Assembly: GCA_934757865.1 (NCBI GenBank)
Contig: CAKVLS010000006.1
Location: 1 to 60,880 of the forward strand
DNA from: an uncultured Clostridia bacterium
GTDB lineage: Bacteria > Bacillota > Clostridia > Christensenellales > UBA1242
Direction of reading: 5' to 3'
Length of the DNA: 60,880 nucleotides
Below are positions 33,359 through 41,191 of the stretch, one piece after another. Position numbers and translations under genes: made by a program. Within the stretch, counting starts at the first letter, position 1. The number at the start of each line of letters is the position of its first letter. The notes beneath the pieces were generated by a model. That model saw only the letters and a program-made list of their open reading frames with translations. It had not been told where the DNA came from and did no database searches.

Positions 33359-33434
33359 GCTGGTGTGGCTTAGATGGTAAAGCACATGATTCGTAATCAT
33401 GGGACCACGAGTTCGAGTCTCGTCACCAGCTCCA
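33359..33434 (+). tRNA. tRNA-Thr (anticodon CGT)
   Basis: Acceptor GCTGGTG pairs with CACCAGC; anticodon loop TTCGTAA gives CGT (reads ACG); T-arm GTTCGAGTC; CCA is encoded. Length 76 bases. Confidence 0.95.
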
Positions 33435-33469
33435 AAAAAATCACCTAAAAAACATAGGTGATTTTTTGT
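33435..33469 (+). terminator. Intrinsic terminator after tRNA-Thr
   Basis: ATCACCTA / TAGGTGAT stem with a 7-base loop and T-run. Confidence 0.85.
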
Positions 33470-33517
33470 TATCTATATTGATATTATTTTAGATTGTGAT
33501 TTGTATATTTTTTGATT

Positions 33518-33532
33518 TTGCTAGTTAGCGTA
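33518..33532. repeat. 15-base repeat shared with the gap at 30201-30215
   Basis: TTGCTAGTTAGCGTA, with a near-palindromic core GCTA-GT-TAGC, occurs identically at 30201-30215 just upstream of another promoter. The rest of 33470-33626 shows no gene. Confidence 0.45.
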
Positions 33533-33626
33533 TTATACATTTTTTTATTTTTTAATCTTGTTATATATTGGGCGTTATAAGCTTTGACTTTTTACGCTCT
33601 TTTTATTTATGCTTTTGGGGCGCGAC

Positions 33627-34163
33627 TTACTTTTGGGCAGGATATTGTCTTTCAAATTCCTTCATACATTTTGCGATACACTTTTTGGCGTCTTCGCTAT
33701 CGCCGGTGCTTAATATTTCTACTTTTTTATTTTCTAGTTGTTTATACACAGACAAGAAATGTTCAAGTTCTTGCAAAATATGTGTAGGTAGGGCAGAGAT
33801 ATCTCTATAGCAGTTGTATTGTGGGTCGCCATAAGGTATAGCGATAATTTTTTCGTCCATCTCATCTCTATCTTTCATAGCCACCATACCTATTGGGTAA
33901 CATCTTACAAGGCTTGCTTTTTCGATAGGTTGGCTGCAAAGTACAAAGACATCAAGAGGGTCTTTGTCCTCAGAGATTGTTAGCGGAATAAATCCATAGT
34001 TCATAGGGTAGTGAGTGCTAGTAAATAGTACTCTATCAAGGATAATAAGTCCTGTTTCTTTGTCTAGTTCATACTTGTTTTTGCTACCGGCCTCTATCTC
34101 AATAAAAGCTACAAAGTTGTCCGGTTTAATTCTGTCTTTGTTAAAATCTTTCCATACGTTCAT
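33627..34163 (-). CDS. ppa: Inorganic pyrophosphatase, family I
   Basis: A 178-residue soluble PPase hydrolysing pyrophosphate to phosphate. Seen: the start WKDFNKDRIKPDNFVAFIEI, YPMNYGFIP, and the metal motif DKDPLDVFVL (family signature D-x-D-P-x-D-x; the x is Lys here). MDEKIIAIPYGDPQY follows. SD AGGAGA on the minus strand. Single gene between terminators. Its presence shows that pyrophosphate is removed, driving biosynthetic reactions. Confidence 0.94.
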   Translation of the reverse strand: MNVWKDFNKDRIKPDNFVAFIEIEAGSKNKYELDKETGLIILDRVLFTSTHYPMNYGFIPLTISEDKDPLDVFVLCSQPIEKASLVRCYPIGMVAMKDRDEMDEKIIAIPYGDPQYNCYRDISALPTHILQELEHFLSVYKQLENKKVEILSTGDSEDAKKCIAKCMKEFERQYPAQK

Positions 34164-34245
34164 TTTTTATTTTTCTCCTAATTGGTAATCAATATATTAC
34201 ACTTTTGAGCCGCTTTTGTCAAAGGCTTTTTGGCTGCGCCAAAGT

Positions 34246-34278
34246 TAAAAAATACAAGCCTCTAATATTAGAAGCTTG
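34246..34278 (-). terminator. Intrinsic terminator after the PLP lyase gene
   Basis: On the minus strand CAAGCTTCTAAT / ATTAGAGGCTTG forms a 12-bp stem (one wobble) followed by a T-run. Confidence 0.8.
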
Positions 34279-34285
34279 CGTTTTG

Positions 34286-35536
34286 TTATTTTAGCATTTC
34301 GTTAATAGCTATCATTATACCTAGCTTGCCATACTCGTAAGTTAGACCGCCTTGCATAAACATACCATAAGGCTCGCAAACTGGTGCATCACAGCTAAGC
34401 TCAATAGTAGAGCCTTGTGTGAAACTTCCGCTTGCAGAAACTTCTTGATGTGGGTATCCTGGCATATCAGATGGTTCTGGAGTAGCAAAGCTATCTACTG
34501 GGCAACCTCTTTGAAGCCCGGTTGCGAATTTGACTAAATTGTCAGTGTTGCCAAGTTTGATTACTTGAATAATATCTGTTCTTTTTTCGGTAGCAGTTGG
34601 AGATACTTCATAACCCAATTTTTCAAGCATTGCAGATGCTAGAGCCATAGTTTTTAGGCTAGAGCAAACAGCATTTGGAGCCATGTACAAACCTTTGAAA
34701 TATGATAGGTTCTCGTTAAAGTTAGCACCAATATCTTTTGCGGTACAAGGTGCAGAAAATCTCTCCGCTACAAGATATATTAGGTCTTTGCGTCCTACGA
34801 TATATCCGCCAGTTTTGGCGATGCCGCCACCCAAGTTTTTCATAAGAGAGCCGACCAAAATATCTGCGCCAACCTCTGTAGGTTCTTTGTCTTCGACAAG
34901 GTCGCCGTAGCAGTTGTCCACCATTATGATTACATCTTTGTCAACTTCTCTTATAGCCTTGCAAACTCTCTCAATCTTGTCGATAGTCAAACTTTTGCGG
35001 TAACTGTAACCCCTGCTTCTTTGAATTTCAATTAGTTTTACCTTGCTTTGTTTTAGTCTATTGACAATGGTAGGGATATCAAAGTCGTCATTTACAAGTT
35101 CTATTTGTTCGTACTTGATGCCGCTTGCCATTAGCGAACTTTGGCTATCTCCACAAAGTCCAACTATACTTTTAAGTGAGTCATAAGGCTCACCAGAGAT
35201 AGATATCATAGTGTCGCCATATTTTAGTAGTCCAAAAAATGTTAAAGCAATAGCATGTGTTCCGCACATTATTTGAGGTCTAACTAGTGCATCTTCTGCC
35301 CCAAAAATATCAGCAAAAATTGCCTCTAACTTATCTCTGCCACCATCATAAAAGCCATAGCCATTGACCTCGACAAAGTCTGGCGAAGATAGTTTGTGCT
35401 TTTGAAAAGCGCTTAGTACTTTGGCACTATTTTTCATGCATTGAGCCTCAAAGCCACTAAATACATCTTTTAGCTCACTTTCGCATTCATTTGCCAGTTT
35501 AATTACTTTTTCATCTATATCGTATCCGTAATACAT
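34286..35536 (-). CDS. Methionine gamma-lyase-family PLP protein (YnbB / aluminium-resistance type)
   Basis: A 416-residue type-I-fold PLP enzyme. Seen: GYGFYDGGRDKLE near the N-terminus, the substrate/cofactor region GTHAIALTFFGLL, VDNCYGDLVE, and the Schiff-base Lys in ILVGSLMKNLGGG. The C-terminal PGYPHQEVSASGSFTQGSTIELSCDAP matches the YnbB family. In related bacteria the gene lies beside glnA or hfq; here it stands alone with its own promoter. The reaction is annotated as C-S lyase-like but is not proven for the family. Confidence 0.85.
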   Translation of the reverse strand: MYYGYDIDEKVIKLANECESELKDVFSGFEAQCMKNSAKVLSAFQKHKLSSPDFVEVNGYGFYDGGRDKLEAIFADIFGAEDALVRPQIMCGTHAIALTFFGLLKYGDTMISISGEPYDSLKSIVGLCGDSQSSLMASGIKYEQIELVNDDFDIPTIVNRLKQSKVKLIEIQRSRGYSYRKSLTIDKIERVCKAIREVDKDVIIMVDNCYGDLVEDKEPTEVGADILVGSLMKNLGGGIAKTGGYIVGRKDLIYLVAERFSAPCTAKDIGANFNENLSYFKGLYMAPNAVCSSLKTMALASAMLEKLGYEVSPTATEKRTDIIQVIKLGNTDNLVKFATGLQRGCPVDSFATPEPSDMPGYPHQEVSASGSFTQGSTIELSCDAPVCEPYGMFMQGGLTYEYGKLGIMIAINEMLK

Positions 35537-35557
35537 TTTTTATTTCTCCCAGTGGCG

Positions 35558-35586
35558 ATTATATCACACCTAAACTTTTGTTGCAA
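35558..35586 (-). promoter_or_regulatory. Promoter of the PLP lyase gene
   Basis: TTGCAA (35586-35581), 17-bp spacer, TATAAT (35563-35558), 22 bases before the ATG. Confidence 0.65.
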
Positions 35587-35639
35587 GCCAAAAAGCACTT
35601 TGACAAAAACTATCTAAAATTTATATAAAAATAAATAAA

Positions 35640-35668
35640 TTGACAAGGCAAAAAACTTGGTATATACT
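35640..35668 (+). promoter_or_regulatory. Promoter of the pnuC leader
   Basis: TTGACA (35640-35645), 17-bp spacer, TATACT (35663-35668). Transcription would start near 35675, about 8 bases before the SD of the leader peptide. Confidence 0.75.
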
Positions 35669-35694
35669 TATTGAGTAAATTTAAGGAGCACTAA

Positions 35695-35751
35695 TTGGGC
35701 AGAGTTATATGTAAAGTTGGCTATGCAATTTTTCCACCACCAAGAGGGTAG
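35695..35751 (+). CDS. Leader peptide ending in a Pro-Pro-Pro motif, upstream of pnuC
   Basis: A TTG codon with AAGGAG exactly 6 bases upstream opens 18 codons: MGRVICKVGYAIFPPPRG, stop TAG. The three CCA Pro codons (35734-35742) form the 5' arm of an intrinsic terminator and the stop codon lies in its 3' arm. Family knowledge: runs of three prolines slow ribosomes and depend on elongation factor P. Inference: a ribosome held at the prolines would cover the 5' arm, block the terminator and let RNA polymerase reach pnuC. The small molecule or stress sensed is unknown. Not a match to any leader peptide I know. Confidence 0.65.
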   Translation: MGRVICKVGYAIFPPPRG

Positions 35752-35761
35752 TGGATTTTTT
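35734..35761 (+). terminator. Attenuator hairpin overlapping the leader peptide
   Basis: CCACCACC / GGGTAGTGG stem with one C-A mismatch and a short loop, then A and six Ts. It lies 73 bases before the pnuC ATG and downstream of a strong promoter, so it would gate pnuC transcription. Confidence 0.72.
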
Positions 35762-35833
35762 GCCATAACTTTTAGTTAGTTTATGGTGTTTAGAGTTAAG
35801 AAAAATTTTACATATAAAAGGAAAAAATTAAAA

Positions 35834-36712
35834 ATGAAAAAAGGTCAATCAAATAATATTGAACCTAATTTTACCGATGCAAAAACTCAAAACAATGGAA
35901 CAGTAGCCCACAAACAAAACTTTTTTGTAAGGACTTGGAACTACTTTACCACTTACGAAAAGATTTGGTTTTTCTCTATAATAATATTATCATTTATATT
36001 CGCATTTGTATTCCCAGAAGAAGATGTAAACGGTGTTAACGGCGCTATTATCATGGTGCTTTATCTTGTAGATATCTTTTCTAATGTCCTATGCGAGCTA
36101 CTTATATCTAAGCAGAGCAAATGGAACTTTCTTGTGTCATTAGTTGTAGAGCTAACAGAGATAGCAACACTAATAATACTAGCTGCAAGATTTGCAACTA
36201 TGGCAGTAACAATTTTCTTCTGGATTCCTATTGATATCATTTCTTTTGTCAACTGGAACAAGCACAAGGACAAACAAGATGAGGACTTAACCGTTGTAAG
36301 AACACTAAAAGGCTGGCAAACTGTGCTTGTAGTTCTTGGCATATTGGTTTGGACTGCGGGCATAGGATACCTTATGGCAGCATATGGACCTGATACAGAC
36401 TTCTTTACAAGCGAACTTGCCGAAAAAGTCGTTTGTTATCTTGATGCATGCGCTAGCGCTGTTGGTATCGCCAATGGTCTATTTATACTATTTAGATTTA
36501 GAGAGCAATGGCTTGCATGGTATATTTGTGCAGCTTTAGAGACAGCTATCAATATCATCTCAGGTCAATGGGTATTACTTGTCCTAAAAGCTGGATACTT
36601 TACTAACACAACTTACGGCTATATCAAATGGACTAAGTACATAAAATCTCATGGTAAGAATAACGAAAAATTATTAACCGAAGTACCAACCTCAAACGAG
36701 GCAAAGTTATAA
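35834..36712 (+). CDS. pnuC: PnuC-family vitamin/nucleoside transporter
   Basis: The start at 35834 has AAAAGGA 11 bases upstream; a longer frame from 35783 has none. The 292-residue membrane protein shows about seven helices and PnuC motifs: FFWIPIDIISFVNWNKHKD, TVVRTL, ALETAINIISGQW and the end NTTYGYIKWTKYI. PnuC proteins take up nicotinamide riboside by facilitated diffusion; relatives carry thiamine or riboflavin. The substrate here is not decidable. No TPP or FMN riboswitch is visible; instead the leader-peptide attenuator precedes it. An N-terminal cytosolic extension of about 35 residues is longer than usual. Confidence 0.9.
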   Translation: MKKGQSNNIEPNFTDAKTQNNGTVAHKQNFFVRTWNYFTTYEKIWFFSIIILSFIFAFVFPEEDVNGVNGAIIMVLYLVDIFSNVLCELLISKQSKWNFLVSLVVELTEIATLIILAARFATMAVTIFFWIPIDIISFVNWNKHKDKQDEDLTVVRTLKGWQTVLVVLGILVWTAGIGYLMAAYGPDTDFFTSELAEKVVCYLDACASAVGIANGLFILFRFREQWLAWYICAALETAINIISGQWVLLVLKAGYFTNTTYGYIKWTKYIKSHGKNNEKLLTEVPTSNEAKL

Positions 36713-36741
36713 AATAAAAAATGCATTGTAAAATATAGGTA

Positions 36742-36773
36742 AAAAAAGACAACCTCAAATGGTTGTCTTTTTT
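36742..36773. terminator. Bidirectional terminator
   Basis: AAAGACAACC / GGTTGTCTTT stem with a 7-base loop, A-run left and T-run right; ends pnuC and the converging minus-strand gene. Confidence 0.85.
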
Positions 36774-36774
36774 G

Positions 36775-37398
36775 TTATTCTTTTTCGATAGTTCCTATAT
36801 GCTTATTGTCCTCGTCATATACATTATACTTTGGATTTTCAGCCTTGCGTTCTTTTTCTCTCTGCTCAGCAAAAGCATGTGCCTTTTGAGATTGCTCTTT
36901 GTCCCAAGCTGCGTTGTCTTTTTGAACTTCTGCTTTTAACTCTTCTTTTGTTCCGCCTAGCTTAATGTATTGCTCTTCCAATTCTTCTAGTTCAATGTCC
37001 ATAAGCTCAATTTCTTTTTTGTACTTATCTAGCTCAGGTTTTTTCTTTTTATCCATCAAAGCAGAACTAACTCTTGTCCCTACTAAGAAGAACACAACAG
37101 CGATAATAAGGGCTGGCCATACAGCGCCGTAGTGAAGTACTTTGGTGAATACAACTCTAGATATGATATAAAATACTATTGCCACGCAAAATCCAATAAA
37201 GCTTGCATAGGTAGCCATATTGCCAAAAGATACTTTATATTTGTTATCTCTTAGTCTTTTATTTATTGCATAGCTTGTGATTATGTTTTGTTTGTCGGCA
37301 GATATCTTTGGCTCTTTGTCTTCTTTTTCTTTTTTATTTAGTGCGTTAATTTCTGCTTTTAGTTCGGCTTTACGCTTTTCTCTCTCGTCTGGTGTCAT
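36775..37398 (-). CDS. Coiled-coil protein with two membrane helices, unknown function
   Basis: A 207-residue protein: charged N-terminal coiled-coil (EREKRKAELKAEINALNKKEKE), two hydrophobic helices (about 60-85 and 92-112), then a second long charged coiled-coil (YKKEIELMDIELEELEEQYIKLGG) and a C-terminal tail. No family recognised. The hairpin-like membrane segment with both ends cytosolic fits a membrane-associated scaffold. AGGAGG SD before the ATG. Confidence 0.7.
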   Translation of the reverse strand: MTPDEREKRKAELKAEINALNKKEKEDKEPKISADKQNIITSYAINKRLRDNKYKVSFGNMATYASFIGFCVAIVFYIISRVVFTKVLHYGAVWPALIIAVVFFLVGTRVSSALMDKKKKPELDKYKKEIELMDIELEELEEQYIKLGGTKEELKAEVQKDNAAWDKEQSQKAHAFAEQREKERKAENPKYNVYDEDNKHIGTIEKE

Positions 37399-37626
37399 AA
37401 ATGCCTCCTATATGATATTTATTTATACATTTATATTATCACATGAGATTATATGTTGGCAAATATTTTGAGAGTTTTGATTTTTGGGGCTGTTTTATTT
37501 GATTTGCTGTTATTTGTGTCTTTTTGGCTAGAAGAGGTGCATAGTATTTGCCTTTTTTATTATTTACAATGCACAGTTGTTTTTTAGATTTTATGTGTTT
37601 TGCACTCTTAATCGTATGCAAATTAT

Positions 37627-37656
37627 TTGACAATTTTCGGGTGTTTTTGCTAATAT
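37627..37656 (+). promoter_or_regulatory. Promoter of the adhE operon
   Basis: TTGACA (37627-37632), 18-bp spacer ending TGC, TAATAT (37651-37656): a TGn-extended -10. Start near 37663 gives an 87-base leader. No clear Rex-type palindrome was found. The rest of the 351-base gap 37399-37749 shows no gene. Confidence 0.7.
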
Positions 37657-37687
37657 TATGTATTGGTAAATAGTTCGCTTTTTGCCA

Positions 37688-37719
37688 CTTGCCAAAGTAT
37701 GAAAGGCAAGGCTTTTGGC
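37688..37719 (+). promoter_or_regulatory. Mutually exclusive hairpins in the adhE leader
   Basis: CTTGCC (37688-37693) pairs with GGCAAG (37705-37710), while GCCAAAG (37691-37697) can instead pair with CTTTTGGC (37712-37719). The shared GCC means only one stem can form. The SD GGAGG (37732-37736) lies 13 bases downstream and unusually far (13 bases) from the ATG. Confidence 0.4.
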
Positions 37720-37749
37720 GATATTTATCACGGAGGACAAAAATATTAA

Positions 37750-40344
37750 ATGCAAGATGTAATTAACTCAGTAGAAAAGTTGCAAGAGCTTTTGGAAAAT
37801 GTCCGCAAAGCGCAAAAAGAATATTCAACCTACTCACAAGAAGCAGTGGATAAAATATTCTTTGAGGCGGCTAAGGCAGCCAACAGCGAGAGAATCCCAC
37901 TTGCCAAACTTGCCGTAGAAGAAACAGGCATGGGTATAGTAGAGGATAAGGTTATTAAAAACCACTATGCAGCGGAGTATATTTATAATAAGTACAAAAA
38001 TGTACAAACAGTAGGTGTTATTGACGAGGATAAAGCCTTTGGGACAAAGAAAGTATTAGAGCCAATAGGTGTAATATGCGGCGTAATACCAACTACCAAC
38101 CCAACATCAACAGCAATATTTAAGACATTACTTGCCCTTAAGACAAGGAATGCAATAATAATCAGCCCACACCCTAGAGCAAAGAGAAGCACAATAGCAG
38201 CTGTAAAGGTAGTGTTAGAAGCAGCCGTAAAAGCAGGCGCTCCAGAGAACATACTAGGTTGGATAGATGAGCCTAGCCTAGACCTTACTAATATGTTAAT
38301 GAAAGAGAGCGACATAATACTTGCTACTGGAGGCCCAGGACTTGTAAAAGCCGCATATTCTAGCGGAACACCAGCACTAGGTGTTGGAGCTGGCAATACC
38401 CCAGCGATAATTGATAAGACAGCTGATATCAAACTTGCCGTAAACTCAATCATTCATAGTAAGACTTTTGATAACGGTATGATATGTGCAAGCGAGCAGT
38501 CAGTAATTGTTGACAAGGCTATTTATGATGAGGTAAAAAACGAATTTTTGGCAAGGGGTTGCTACTTCCTAAAAGATGACGAAAAGGACAAAGTAAGAAA
38601 GACCATTATAATCAACGGCTCACTTAATGCTAAGATTGTAGGTCAAAAGCCCGTTACTATTGCAGCTCTTGCGGGAGTAAAAATTCCTGAGGAAACAAAA
38701 GTTTTAATAGGCGAGGTTGAGAGTGTAGAACTTTCTGAAGAGTTTGCTCACGAAAAACTAAGTCCAGTACTTGCTTTTTATAAGGCAGAGGACTTTGAAG
38801 ACGCTGTAAGCAAAGCCGAAAAACTAATAGCAGACGGCGGATATGGTCACACATCATCAATCTATATCAATAGCTTGACCCAAAAGGAAAAACTAGACGA
38901 GTTTGAAGAGAGGATGAAGACTTGCCGTATACTTATCAACACACCATCATCTCAAGGTGGCATAGGAGATATTTATAACTTTAAGCTACCACCATCACTT
39001 ACACTTGGTTGTGGCTCATGGGGTGGCAATGGCGTATGCGAAAATGTCGGCGTTAAACATTTGCTAAATGTAAAAACAGTCGCCGAAAGGAGAGAAAATA
39101 TGTTGTGGTTTAGAACTCCGCAAAAAGTTTATATCAAAAAAGGCTGTTTGCCAGTAGCTCTTGACGAACTAAAAACAGTCCTTAACAAAAAGAGAGTATT
39201 TATAGTAACAGACTCGTTCCTATTTAATAATGGTTATACCAAGCCTATCACTGATAAGCTTGACGAAATGGGTATAGCTTATAGTGTATTTTCAGAAGTT
39301 GCTCCAGACCCAACTCTTGCTTGTGCAAAGGCTGGCGCTGAGCAAATGAAATCATTTAATCCTGATTGCATCATAGCAATCGGCGGCGGCTCTGCTATGG
39401 ACGCCGGAAAAATTATGTGGGTTCTTTACGAGCACCCAGAAGTTGACTTTGCAGACCTTGCAATGAGATTTATGGATATCCGTAAGAGAGTGTATACCTT
39501 CCCTAAGATGGGCGAAAAAGCTTACTTCATAGCTATTCCTACTAGTGCAGGTACTGGTAGTGAGGTTACACCTTTTGCTGTTATCACTGACGAAAAAGTT
39601 GGCGTTAAGTACCCACTAGCTGATTATGAGCTTTTGCCTAACATGGCAATAGTTGATGCAGATATGATGATGAACGCCCCAAAAGGTCTAACTTCTGCAT
39701 CTGGTATAGATGCTTTGACTCACGACCTTGAAGCTTATGCTTCTATGATGGCTACAGAATATACAGATGGCTTAGCTACTGAGAGTGCTAAGATGATATT
39801 TGAATATTTGCCTCGTGCTTACGAAAACGGTGCAAGCGACCCAGAAGCTCGTGAAAAGATGGCTAACGCAGCTACTATGGCTGGTATGGCTTTTGCCAAT
39901 GCTTTTCTTGGTGTTTGTCACTCTATGGCACACAAACTTGGTGCATATCATCACATAGCACACGGCATTGCTAATGCTTTAATGATAACTTTGGTGCTAA
40001 GATACAATGCTGCCGAAGTTCCAACCAAGATGGGAACTTTCCCTCAATACTCATATCCTCATACACTTAGCCGTTATGCAAGCTTTGCAAAAGCTGCTGG
40101 CATTGAGGGCAAAAATGACAATGAGCTATTTGAGAACTTAATTGCTAAGATAGAAGAGCTAAAAGAAAAGATTGGTATCAAAAAGACTATCAAAGATTAT
40201 GGCGTTGACGAAAAGGTTTTCCTTGACACACTAGACGAGATGAGCGAGCAAGCCTTTGACGACCAATGCACAGGCGCTAACCCAAGATACCCACTAATAT
40301 CTGAGATAAAAGAAATGTATCTAAAAGCTTATTATGGGAAATAG
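37750..40344 (+). CDS. adhE: Bifunctional acetaldehyde/alcohol dehydrogenase
   Basis: An 864-residue fusion reducing acetyl-CoA to acetaldehyde and then ethanol with two NADH. N-terminal aldehyde dehydrogenase domain: VICGVIPTTNPTST, catalytic Cys246 in DNGMICASEQ. C-terminal iron alcohol dehydrogenase: nucleotide loop IGGGSAMDAGK, AIPTSAGTGSEVTPFAVI, and metal-binding His residues in GVCHSMAHKLGAYHHIAHG. An in-frame TAA directly precedes the ATG, fixing the start. AdhE forms filaments (spirosomes). It opens the fermentation operon with pflB and pflA downstream, regenerating NAD+ from the acetyl-CoA that PflB makes. Confidence 0.97.
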   Translation: MQDVINSVEKLQELLENVRKAQKEYSTYSQEAVDKIFFEAAKAANSERIPLAKLAVEETGMGIVEDKVIKNHYAAEYIYNKYKNVQTVGVIDEDKAFGTKKVLEPIGVICGVIPTTNPTSTAIFKTLLALKTRNAIIISPHPRAKRSTIAAVKVVLEAAVKAGAPENILGWIDEPSLDLTNMLMKESDIILATGGPGLVKAAYSSGTPALGVGAGNTPAIIDKTADIKLAVNSIIHSKTFDNGMICASEQSVIVDKAIYDEVKNEFLARGCYFLKDDEKDKVRKTIIINGSLNAKIVGQKPVTIAALAGVKIPEETKVLIGEVESVELSEEFAHEKLSPVLAFYKAEDFEDAVSKAEKLIADGGYGHTSSIYINSLTQKEKLDEFEERMKTCRILINTPSSQGGIGDIYNFKLPPSLTLGCGSWGGNGVCENVGVKHLLNVKTVAERRENMLWFRTPQKVYIKKGCLPVALDELKTVLNKKRVFIVTDSFLFNNGYTKPITDKLDEMGIAYSVFSEVAPDPTLACAKAGAEQMKSFNPDCIIAIGGGSAMDAGKIMWVLYEHPEVDFADLAMRFMDIRKRVYTFPKMGEKAYFIAIPTSAGTGSEVTPFAVITDEKVGVKYPLADYELLPNMAIVDADMMMNAPKGLTSASGIDALTHDLEAYASMMATEYTDGLATESAKMIFEYLPRAYENGASDPEAREKMANAATMAGMAFANAFLGVCHSMAHKLGAYHHIAHGIANALMITLVLRYNAAEVPTKMGTFPQYSYPHTLSRYASFAKAAGIEGKNDNELFENLIAKIEELKEKIGIKKTIKDYGVDEKVFLDTLDEMSEQAFDDQCTGANPRYPLISEIKEMYLKAYYGK

Positions 40345-40355
40345 GAGGAGAGCAA

Positions 40356-41105
40356 ATGCAACTAAATAATGTAATAGCAAAAAGACCTAACAAAACACTA
40401 TACAGAGACGGCGACAAACTAATCAAAGTTTTTAATAATGAGTTTAGTAAGTCAAATGTCCTAAACGAAGCACTTAACACTGCAAGAGTTGAGGAAACTG
40501 GTCTTAATGTCCCAAAACTTGAAGAAGTAACTAAGATAAATGGTAAGTGGGCTATAATTATGGATTATATAGAGGGCGACACTCTAGAAAAACTAATTGC
40601 CGAGAATCCAGAAAAGTTTGACGAGTATCTAGAGATATTTGTTGAAACGCAACTTGCTATTCATAACAAAAAATCTAAGCTTCTAACCGTCCTAAATGAC
40701 AAGATGGAGAGAAGAATAGATGAGAGCGACTTACCTAGCGAAGTTAAGTATGATTTGCATACTAGACTTGCTGGCTTTGCAGAGCATGACAAAGTATTGC
40801 ATGGCGATTTTCAATTCAGCAATGTAATACTTAGCCCTGACGGAAAAGTTTATGTTATAGACTGGTCACACGCAACTCAAGGCAACGCATCAGCTGATGC
40901 TGCTATGTCATATCTTTTGCTTGTTTTGTCTGGTAGAAGAGAAATGGCTGAGGAGTATATAGAACTATTTGGCAAAAAGACAGGCACAGACCCACATTAT
41001 ATCAAGTCATGGATACCTATCGTTGCTGCCGCTCAGCTAAGCAAAGTAAAAGGCAAAAATAAAGAAATGCTAAAAAGTTTTATCAATGTAGTAGATTATG
41101 TATAG
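40356..41105 (+). CDS. Aminoglycoside-phosphotransferase-like kinase (TIGR02172 type)
   Basis: A 249-residue protein kinase-like-fold phosphotransferase. Seen: catalytic loop VLHGDFQFSNVIL (HGDxxxxN), metal-binding VYVIDWSHA, and a lid/hinge region IIMDYIEGDTLEKLI. Relatives phosphorylate small molecules (sugars, choline, antibiotics); several TIGR02172 members are of unknown substrate. It starts 11 bases after adhE (SD AGGAGG) and sits before pflB, an odd place that suggests a metabolite-repair or regulatory role in fermentation rather than resistance (inference). Confidence 0.82.
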   Translation: MQLNNVIAKRPNKTLYRDGDKLIKVFNNEFSKSNVLNEALNTARVEETGLNVPKLEEVTKINGKWAIIMDYIEGDTLEKLIAENPEKFDEYLEIFVETQLAIHNKKSKLLTVLNDKMERRIDESDLPSEVKYDLHTRLAGFAEHDKVLHGDFQFSNVILSPDGKVYVIDWSHATQGNASADAAMSYLLLVLSGRREMAEEYIELFGKKTGTDPHYIKSWIPIVAAAQLSKVKGKNKEMLKSFINVVDYV

Positions 41106-41140
41106 AAATTTACTCCATAGAAATAATTTTTAGAGGTGTT

Positions 41141-41191
41141 ATGAGCCATCGCAAAAAACTCACAAGAGAGAACTTAAGGAGACTAAAATGA
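41141..41191 (+). CDS. Basic 16-residue micro-ORF coupled to pflB
   Basis: ATG at 41141 with GAGGTG just upstream, encoding MSHRKKLTRENLRRLK, stop TGA overlapping the pflB ATG as ATGA. Seven of 16 residues are Lys or Arg. It carries the pflB SD (AAGGAG) within its codons. It may couple or tune PflB translation; the SD spacing is short, so translation is uncertain. Confidence 0.45.
   Translation: MSHRKKLTRENLRRLK

Noticed and set aside
35709..35714. Minimal start-stop ATG-TAA inside the pnuC leader
   Set aside because: It lies in another frame from the SD-led leader peptide and lacks its own ribosome site at suitable spacing.
35695..35834. NAD+-II, TPP or FMN riboswitch upstream of pnuC
   Set aside because: No CTGAGA or other core of TPP or FMN aptamers is present, and the leader is dominated by a well-spaced SD and reading frame ending in the terminator. 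I could not align the bases to the NAD+-II pattern from memory, so this is rejected only provisionally.
37399..37749. Rex-type operator upstream of adhE
   Set aside because: No TTGTGA/TTGTTA inverted pair with the expected 4-base gap was found in the promoter region.
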